Shown: positions 9,616 through 14,470 of the stretch, piece after piece
Position numbering within the stretch: position 1 is the first letter of the stretch
Layout: the number at the start of each line of letters is the position of its first letter
From: an uncultured Bacteroidota bacterium
Lineage (GTDB): Bacteria; Bacteroidota; Bacteroidia; Chitinophagales; Chitinophagaceae
DNA length: 14,470 bases
Direction: 5' to 3'
NCBI GenBank assembly: GCA_903944755.1
Contig: CAJATB010000197.1
Span: 1-14,470 of the forward strand
The notes under the pieces: model-generated
Told to the model about the DNA's origin: nothing
What the model saw: the letters and a program-made list of their open reading frames with translations, nothing else
The model's database searches: none
Position numbers and translations under genes: made by a program

Positions 9616-9620
9616 AGCAA

Positions 9621-9764
9621 ATGAGAAGAAACATGAGCATACTTACTTTATTAGTGATAGGCCTTGTAATTGGTTGGATGATAAAGAATGTAAAAATAGG
9701 GTTGATACTTGGCTTAATTATAGGGTTGATGATTGCCATGGTGGGCACTAAAAGCAAGAAGTAA
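9621..9764 (+). CDS. Small two-helix membrane protein (47 aa), last gene of the M14/PIG-L operon
   Basis: An ATG 5 bases after the PIG-L stop opens a 47-codon frame ending TAA at 9762-9764. The product starts with basic MRRN, has a hydrophobic stretch at about residues 6-21, a short basic turn KNVK (22-25), a second hydrophobic stretch at 26-42, and a basic tail KSKK. This is the shape of a helical hairpin with both ends on the cytoplasmic side by the positive-inside rule. Tight spacing suggests translation coupled to the deacetylase gene. An internal ATG at 9633 is a possible alternative start. I do not recognise the family and assign no function. The ordered helix-turn-helix composition and perfect operon placement argue for a real gene. 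The stop is only 6 bp from the end of the convergent permease gene. Confidence 0.7.
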   Translation: MRRNMSILTLLVIGLVIGWMIKNVKIGLILGLIIGLMIAMVGTKSKK

Positions 9765-9770
9765 TATTGT

Positions 9771-11102
9771 TTACTCTGAGCCAATCCATTTCATGCGTTT
9801 TGCAATAAAATAAGCAACTAATCCTAAACTAATTACTGCTAAACCACTCAACATCATTTTAGTGCCAGTTGAAAAGAAGATACCTATCCAAATTGCAATA
9901 GCAAAAAATAAAGGGATAGGATATAATGGCATTTTCCATGGGAAGAAAGTTTTTCCTTTTCTTTTCACCAATAATAATAAACCAAGTGCTTGCCCAATAA
10001 ATTGAATAATTATGCGCATGGCTAGTATGCCATCAATTACTTCTTTTAGCCTAAATAGTAAACTAAAAACAAATGCTATTCCTCCCAGTACTAATAAAGA
10101 ACGATGAGGAAAATGTAGGGTAGGATGTAGTTCCTTAAAAAAGGAGAAAAAGGATTTGTCTTGGGCTGCTGCATAGGGAATTCTACTGTAACCTAATGTA
10201 GCTGAAAATAGCGAGGCAAAAGCCACCATTAATATTAACACTGTTGCAATACCACCTGCGGTTTGGCCGAACAAGGCTTTTATATAGTCACTTACTACAA
10301 ATTTACTATCAACAATTGTTTGAAAAGGAAGGACACTAGCTACACTAATATTCATAGCTAAATACAGTATTGCAATACCTGTTATGGATATAAACATACT
10401 CCTCGGAATATTTTTACTTGGGTTTTTAATTTCACCCCCTAAATGACAAACATTGTAGTAACCTAAATAACTATACACTGTTTTAACACTTGCAAAACCT
10501 AATGCTGCTACAAAACCATGTTGCATCGAAAAACCATCATTTATATTCCGAATAGGTTCCATGAAATTACCATGGGCCACGCCGCCAATAATAATCCAAA
10601 GCATAGTGCCTAAAACACCTACCCACAAGAAAACAGATATTTTCCCAATAGATTCTATTTTTCTATATAATAAGGCAATGACAAGTATTACCACCGATCC
10701 GCTGACAATTTTTTCTTGAATAAAACTAAGGTGAAAGAAGTAATTAGCATATTGAGAAAAACCAATAGCAGCAGATGCAATTACCAAAGGGGCTTGTATC
10801 ATGGTTTGCCACACAAAAAGAAAACTCATTAATTTACCCCACTTCTTTCCATAACCTTCTTTCAAAAAATGAAAACTGCCTCCTGCTTTTGGTAAAGCTG
10901 CCCCTAGTTGACTCCAAACCATAGCATCTAAGTAGGAAAGCACAGCCCCTGCAATCCAGGCATATAAAAAATAAGGGCCCGCCATAATTTGAGCTACTAC
11001 ACTTAATACAACAAAGGGTCCAATACCCACCATGTCAATCATGTTGATGGCTGTTGCGTGTAAAAGACTTAATTTGCGATCTAGATGGGGCTTATTACTC
11101 AT
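9771..11102 (-). CDS. APC-superfamily amino-acid permease
   Basis: 443 residues with about 12 hydrophobic segments. It is an inner-membrane transporter for amino acids or related amines, probably driven by H+ symport or by exchange (family knowledge). Family signs are the helix-1 glycine motif MVGIGPFVVL (24-33), LPKAGGSFHFLKEGYG (70-85) after helix 2, the cytoplasmic loop GGEIKNPSKNIPRS (222-235), and SATLGYSRIPYAAAQDK (300-316). The frame is open to an ATG at 11243, but those 47 extra residues are Cys/His-rich, unlike a permease N-terminus, and lie antisense to the amylase gene. The start MSNKPHLDRK at 11102 leads directly into helix 1, so I chose it. Substrate is not predictable. It converges on the M14/PIG-L operon and is divergent from the amylase gene. 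A loose promoter-like TATTATCTTG lies between 11103 and 11120. Confidence 0.9.
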   Translation of the reverse strand: MSNKPHLDRKLSLLHATAINMIDMVGIGPFVVLSVVAQIMAGPYFLYAWIAGAVLSYLDAMVWSQLGAALPKAGGSFHFLKEGYGKKWGKLMSFLFVWQTMIQAPLVIASAAIGFSQYANYFFHLSFIQEKIVSGSVVILVIALLYRKIESIGKISVFLWVGVLGTMLWIIIGGVAHGNFMEPIRNINDGFSMQHGFVAALGFASVKTVYSYLGYYNVCHLGGEIKNPSKNIPRSMFISITGIAILYLAMNISVASVLPFQTIVDSKFVVSDYIKALFGQTAGGIATVLILMVAFASLFSATLGYSRIPYAAAQDKSFFSFFKELHPTLHFPHRSLLVLGGIAFVFSLLFRLKEVIDGILAMRIIIQFIGQALGLLLLVKRKGKTFFPWKMPLYPIPLFFAIAIWIGIFFSTGTKMMLSGLAVISLGLVAYFIAKRMKWIGSE

Positions 11103-11135
11103 TGTAATGACAAGATAATACATAATCGTAAAAAA

Positions 11136-12395
11136 ATGGCGGCAAATTATAAGACAGTTGAGTGGGCAATGGGAGCAACTATTTATGAAGTTAATATAAG
11201 GCAGTATACTGCGGAAGGAACTTTCAATGCTTTTAAAACACATTTGCCAAGGCTAAAAGAAATGGGGGTAGATATTATTTGGTTAATGCCCATTACGCCC
11301 ATTAGCGAAAAATTAAAAAAAGGAAGTCTAGGAAGTTATTATGCATGTAGCAGTTACACGAAAATAAATCCTGAGTTTGGTAATGAGGCCGATTTATTAA
11401 GTTTAGTAAACGAGGTACATGCGCATGGAATGAAGTTAATTATAGATTGGGTAGCAAACCATACAGGTCGTCAACATGAATGGATGAATGTACATCCAGA
11501 ATGGTTCACAAGGGATGCTGCCGGGCTTTTTACCGAGCGTAATGGCTGGGAAGATGTTGTGGATTTAAATTATACAAACGACGCTATGCGCGCTGCTTTG
11601 ATAGGTGCAATGCAATACTGGGTAACTCAATTTAAGATTGATGGGTTTAGATGTGATATGGCACACTTGGTAACTTTAGATTTTTGGAAGCAAGCAAGAA
11701 CAGCCTGTGAAACTATAAAGCCCTTATTTTGGCTGGCCGAATGCGAAGAAATAAGCTATCACGAAGTATTTGATGTTTCCTATGCCTGGGAGTGGATGCA
11801 TACTTCTGAAAAAATCGCACATCACCAAGCTACTTTGCATGACTTGTATATTGTGTTACATAAATATGCACAGTATCCAAATGGTACAAAAAAATTATTT
11901 TTCACTTCCAACCATGACGAGAATAGTTGGAATGGAACTGAATATGAAAAATATGGGATAGCAGCAAAAGCTTGGGCCGTATTTACATTTACCTGGAAGG
12001 GTATGCCACTAATTTATAGTGGGCAAGAATTGCCCAACCAAAAAAGATTATTATTTTTTGATAAAGACCCTATCAATTGGCAGGGGGAACCAGCACTGCA
12101 TCATTTTTATAAAACCCTAGGCCAATTAAGAAAAAAACATACAGTGATTGAAACTGGGGAAACTTTTAACCTGCCTACCAATGCAACAGGTGCAATGGCC
12201 TATTTAAGGTTTGATACTAAGGACTGCATTTTAGTGGGGCTTAATTTATCTAACCAGTTACAAAAAATAAATTTGTCACATGAAAAAATAAAAGGCAGTT
12301 TCCGCAATATTTTTTCAGGAATGGTATTCAATTTTCAGGATCACATGACATTTGAATTAATGCCAGGTGATTATTTTGTGTATGTTAAGGACTAG
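11136..12395 (+). CDS. GH13 alpha-amylase-family glycoside hydrolase, cytoplasmic
   Basis: 419 residues forming one (beta/alpha)8 catalytic domain plus a short C-terminal beta domain (from about residue 340). All four GH13 regions are seen: DWVANH (104-109), GFRCDMAH (170-177) with nucleophile D174, WLAECEE (199-205) with acid/base E202, and TSNHDENSW (257-265) with D261 stabilising the transition state. PLIYSGQELP (291-300) is also typical. There is no signal peptide, so it should act in the cytoplasm on imported or stored alpha-glucan or short maltodextrins, by hydrolysis or transfer; the subfamily is not clear. There is no carbohydrate-binding module, and at 419 residues it is on the short side. 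I chose ATG 11136 (MAANYKTVEW); the in-frame ATG at 11085 would overlap the permease gene and add a poor leader. It converges with polX, 37 bp apart. Confidence 0.93.
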   Translation: MAANYKTVEWAMGATIYEVNIRQYTAEGTFNAFKTHLPRLKEMGVDIIWLMPITPISEKLKKGSLGSYYACSSYTKINPEFGNEADLLSLVNEVHAHGMKLIIDWVANHTGRQHEWMNVHPEWFTRDAAGLFTERNGWEDVVDLNYTNDAMRAALIGAMQYWVTQFKIDGFRCDMAHLVTLDFWKQARTACETIKPLFWLAECEEISYHEVFDVSYAWEWMHTSEKIAHHQATLHDLYIVLHKYAQYPNGTKKLFFTSNHDENSWNGTEYEKYGIAAKAWAVFTFTWKGMPLIYSGQELPNQKRLLFFDKDPINWQGEPALHHFYKTLGQLRKKHTVIETGETFNLPTNATGAMAYLRFDTKDCILVGLNLSNQLQKINLSHEKIKGSFRNIFSGMVFNFQDHMTFELMPGDYFVYVKD

Positions 12396-12432
12396 GTTAA
12401 GGTCACTTAGGACTAAAAACTGATGGTTATGT

Positions 12433-14103
12433 TTAATTCCGTTTCGCTTGCTGGTATTCGATAAACTCCATCATTTCGGGTAGGCTAAAGCTACTTAAGT
12501 TTTGTGCTGCGCATAATCCTGCTTTTTGTGCAACTAATACACCATACTTGCAATCATCGAATCCTTCAATGGCATGTGCATCGGGATCAACGGAAATGAG
12601 GACATCACTTTTTAATGCAGTTTCAATAAAGCGCCAGTCAATATCAAGGCGCCTGGGGTGTGCATTTAATTCAATCACTACATTGTTTTCTACACAGGCA
12701 TCCACTATGGCTTGGTGTTTTACGGGGTAACCTTTTCGGCTTAACAATAAACGCCCGGTAGGGTGCCCTAAAATGCTTGTATAAGGATTGCTTATCGCAT
12801 TTAGTAATCTCATCATTGCTTTTTCCTCCGTCATTTTTAAATTAGAATGGATAGAGGCAATAACAATATCAAAATTGGCCAATATTTCGTCAGGATAATC
12901 CAAGCTGCCGTCATTCAAAATATCCGATTCGATACTTTTAAATATCACGAAAGGTGCCAGTTTTTTATTTAAAATATCAATTTCTTTATGTTGTGCAATG
13001 ATACGATCGGCCTGTAAACCATTTGCATAAAAGGCCGATTTGGAGTGGTCGCTAATAATTAAATATTCATAACCTGCGTTTTTCGCAGCCGTGGCCATTT
13101 GTTCAATGGTATGAATGCCGTCACTCCAAGTGCTATGAGAGTGGATAATTCCTTTTATATCAGCCACTTGTATGGTTGCCGGCAATGCTTTTTTACTTGC
13201 TATTTCAATAATAGCCGCAAGTTCCCTTTGAGGCGCAGGGATGAAATGAACCCCAACTTGTTCAAATATAGCTTGCTCATTAGGGAATGAAATGTTACTA
13301 AAATTGGGTAGGGAAGCCCATTTTTCTAAAAATTCAGGGGAGCAGGACAATATAAAGTCAGTCCAAAAATAGTTTTCAGTTGTTGTCAAATGCCACCTTA
13401 TTTCAAAATTATCTTCTCCTTTGCAACTTATATAAGTGTCTTTATTTTCAAGTTTGAATGATTTAGATTGCAACCAAGTTGTTAAATCAGTAACTGAAAT
13501 GGTAGTAACAACATCTAAAAAATCTAAACTTTCCAGTTGTCTTTTAAATGCACCTGAAATAATATTTTTCGAATTTGCAAATTCATTCGCTAAGGATTTT
13601 TGCAAACTTTCTACAAGCGATTCTACTTCCTGGTATAAATAACTTCCCTGGTGTTGTAAATAAAAAGTGAGTGCTTCTTGTATATTTTGTTGCGACTTTG
13701 CACCGAACCCTTTATAATTAATTAGTCTATTTTCTTCGCAGGCGTATAGTAATTCACCAACACTTTCAATTTCTAATTCCTTCCAAATAGTAATAATTTT
13801 CTTAGGCCCAAGTCCTTTAATTTTTATCATTTCTAAAATACCAGCAGGGGTCTTTTGAATGTATTCGTCAAGTAAGGAAAGCTTTTGGGTTTGAATGATT
13901 TCTAAGATCTTTTTTCCTATAGCTTCTCCTATGCCTCTAATTGCGAATAGTTGGCTAGGTTGCATATCAGACAAAGGTTCTGTTAGTTTGTCTAGTGTAT
14001 ATGCGGCGTTGGTATATGACTTTATCTTGAATGGATTTTCCTCGTGGATGTCCATTAATTTTCCTAGTAGGGTAAAGTATTCGGCTATCTCGTAATTATG
14101 CAT
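12433..14103 (-). CDS. polX: PolX-type protein: HhH repeats, degenerate Pol-beta palm, intact PHP domain
   Basis: 556 residues with the layout of bacterial PolX, a base-excision-repair polymerase with a PHP 3'-5' exonuclease or phosphoesterase. The 8-kDa-like N-terminus (MHNYEIAEYF, ENPFKIKSY) leads into helix-hairpin-helix motifs at about 54-69 (IRGIGEAIGKK), 94-108 (IKGLGPKK) and 129-144 (YKGFGAKS). The palm is degenerate: the GSxxRxxExxxDxD motif reads GAFKRQLESLDFLD (184-197), so the first catalytic Asp is F195 while D197 remains, and the third Asp appears as E234. The PHP domain (about 314-556) keeps its metal ligands: H321, H323, D328, H353, E392, H419, H447, D508 and H510. It may therefore be a DNA-binding PHP nuclease rather than a polymerase (inference). 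ATG 14103 is chosen over 14136 because it matches the usual PolX N-terminus and because the promoter at 14107-14137 would make a transcript starting at 14103. Confidence 0.88.
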   Translation of the reverse strand: MHNYEIAEYFTLLGKLMDIHEENPFKIKSYTNAAYTLDKLTEPLSDMQPSQLFAIRGIGEAIGKKILEIIQTQKLSLLDEYIQKTPAGILEMIKIKGLGPKKIITIWKELEIESVGELLYACEENRLINYKGFGAKSQQNIQEALTFYLQHQGSYLYQEVESLVESLQKSLANEFANSKNIISGAFKRQLESLDFLDVVTTISVTDLTTWLQSKSFKLENKDTYISCKGEDNFEIRWHLTTTENYFWTDFILSCSPEFLEKWASLPNFSNISFPNEQAIFEQVGVHFIPAPQRELAAIIEIASKKALPATIQVADIKGIIHSHSTWSDGIHTIEQMATAAKNAGYEYLIISDHSKSAFYANGLQADRIIAQHKEIDILNKKLAPFVIFKSIESDILNDGSLDYPDEILANFDIVIASIHSNLKMTEEKAMMRLLNAISNPYTSILGHPTGRLLLSRKGYPVKHQAIVDACVENNVVIELNAHPRRLDIDWRFIETALKSDVLISVDPDAHAIEGFDDCKYGVLVAQKAGLCAAQNLSSFSLPEMMEFIEYQQAKRN

Positions 14104-14106
14104 GTG

Positions 14107-14137
14107 TAAATATAGAAACTCGGCGAGTAGGGACAAA
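14107..14137 (-). promoter_or_regulatory. Bacteroidota-type promoter of polX, predicting a leaderless mRNA
   Basis: On the minus strand TTTG (14137-14134), exactly 19 bases, then TATATTTA (14114-14107) matches TTTG-N19-TAnnTTTG except for the last base. With the boxes centred at -33 and -7, +1 falls on or next to the A of the ATG at 14103. The TTTG is the last part of the T-run of the terminator just upstream. Confidence 0.6.
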
Positions 14138-14159
14138 AAAAAAGTCCTGACAGGGACTT
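14135..14159 (-). terminator. Second (distal) terminator hairpin downstream of the H1-like gene
   Basis: Read on the minus strand, AAGTCC pairs with GGACTT (14159-14154 with 14147-14142) around a 6-base loop and enters a run of nine T's (14143-14135). It lies directly before the polX promoter and shares its T-run with the -33 box. It probably backs up the stronger terminator at 14211-14239. Confidence 0.6.
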
Positions 14160-14172
14160 AAAAATCATTAGC

Positions 14173-14217
14173 TTTTTTTACTAGCCCTTAAATTTTTCAA
14201 AGGGTGAAGTAAAAAAA
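14173..14217. other. Large imperfect hairpin between the two terminators
   Basis: TTTTTTTACT (14173-14182) is complementary to AGTAAAAAAA (14208-14217). Inside, CCCTT (14185-14189) pairs with AAGGG (14200-14204) around a 10-base loop, with a small internal loop AG/TGA between the stems. It shares the A/T run with the neighbouring terminator, so the two folds are partly exclusive. Its role is unknown. Confidence 0.4.
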
Positions 14218-14239
14218 AAGTCCTCGATAAATCGAGGAC
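14211..14239 (-). terminator. Strong terminator of the H1-like gene
   Basis: GTCCTCGA and TCGAGGAC (14220-14227 and 14232-14239) form a perfect 8-bp stem with a 4-base loop. On the minus strand nine T's follow at once (14219-14211). It lies about 40 bases after the stop of the lysine-rich gene, as expected for its main terminator. Confidence 0.88.
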
Positions 14240-14279
14240 CTGTAAATCTATTCTTGCTGAAATAGTTATCTTGCGATAA

Positions 14280-14470
14280 TTATTTCTTTTTTGCAACAAC
14301 TTTCTTAGCAGCTTTTTTAGCAGCTTTCTTAGGAGCAGCTTTTTTAGCAGCCTTCTTAGGAGCAGCTTTTTTAGCAGCCTTCTTAGGAGCAGCTTTTTTA
14401 GCAGCTTTCTTAGGAGCAGCTTTTTTAGCAGCCTTCTTAGGAGCAGCTTTTTTAGCAGCCTTCTTAGGAG
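14280..14470 (-). CDS. Histone-H1-like Lys/Ala/Pro repeat protein, C-terminal tail (partial, runs off right edge)
   Basis: The minus-strand frame ending TAA at 14282-14280 is open to the window edge, about 62 residues, with the start outside. The visible part is a tandem repeat of the nonapeptide PKKAAKKAA (six Pro-led copies), ending KKVVAKKK. Only K, A, P and V occur. Such AKKP-type tails are typical of eukaryotic H1 C-termini and of bacterial H1-like or nucleoid proteins; they bind DNA or RNA through charge without sequence specificity. The N-terminal part, which would show whether this is an Hc1-like, HU-like or other protein, is not in the window. A perfect terminator follows. Copy number probably varies between strains, because the coding DNA is a near-exact 27-bp repeat. 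Confidence 0.82.
   Translation of the reverse strand, partial: PKKAAKKAAPKKAAKKAAPKKAAKKAAPKKAAKKAAPKKAAKKAAPKKAAKKAAKKVVAKKK
14301..14470. repeat. 27-bp tandem coding repeat
   Basis: The plus-strand codon complement AGG (Pro) recurs at 14331, 14358, 14385, 14412, 14439 and 14466, a strict 27-bp period. Copies differ only at synonymous sites, for example CTT versus TTT for the two Lys codons. The array continues past the right edge and degenerates toward the stop at its left end. Confidence 0.93.

Noticed and set aside
11103..11243. Longer N-terminus for the permease, from ATG 11243
   Set aside because: The added 47 residues are Cys/His-rich, unlike a transporter N-terminus, and lie wholly antisense to the amylase start and its upstream gap.
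14104..14136. Longer N-terminus for PolX, from ATG 14136
   Set aside because: It would place the start codon in the promoter spacer and add 11 residues before the normal PolX beginning.
14301..14470. CRISPR array or non-coding satellite
   Set aside because: The 27-bp units abut with no unique spacers and keep a continuous Lys/Ala/Pro reading frame to a stop codon.

Overview
The window looks like chromosomal DNA of a Bacteroidota member, most likely in or near Chitinophagaceae (inference). The base composition is AT-rich. Recognisable promoters match the Bacteroidota pattern TTTG-N19/20-TAnnTTTG rather than E. coli -35/-10 boxes, and Shine-Dalgarno sequences are largely absent. The gene content also fits: a very large TamB/AsmA-like protein, exported M14 and PIG-L hydrolases with long C-terminal extensions, a PHP-type PolX, and a Lys/Ala/Pro histone-H1-like tail. 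I see no rRNA, tRNA, insertion sequence, prophage, CRISPR array or defence locus.

Layout from left to right: (1) 1-2732, minus, the N-terminal ~910 residues of a TamB/AsmA-like inner-membrane-anchored protein that continues past the left edge. (2) 2843-4582, minus, an exported gamma-glutamyltranspeptidase with its own terminator. (3) 4749-9764, plus, a tight three-gene operon: exported M14 zinc carboxypeptidase-like protein, exported PIG-L (LmbE-like) deacetylase, and a 47-residue two-helix membrane protein. (4) 9771-11102, minus, an APC-family amino-acid permease, convergent with the operon. (5) 11136-12395, plus, a cytoplasmic GH13 alpha-amylase-family enzyme, divergent from the permease across 33 bp. 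(6) 12433-14103, minus, a PolX-type protein with HhH and PHP domains but a degenerate polymerase site. (7) 14104-14279, a hairpin-rich spacer with two minus-strand terminators. (8) 14280-14470, minus, the C-terminal repeat tail of a histone-H1-like protein that continues past the right edge.

GGT, M14 and PIG-L all carry signal peptides, so they should act outside the cytoplasm on peptide, gamma-glutamyl and N-acyl-sugar bonds. Together they could process peptides or glycopeptides, with the permease importing released amino acids. That link rests on gene order and family knowledge only. The rest looks like ordinary housekeeping: envelope biogenesis, glucan metabolism, DNA repair and nucleoid structure. 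The points most worth a second look are the PolX with a lost catalytic Asp and an apparently leaderless promoter, the small membrane protein behind PIG-L, and the exact 27-bp coding repeats at the right edge. I did not find convincing evidence of a wholly new system.
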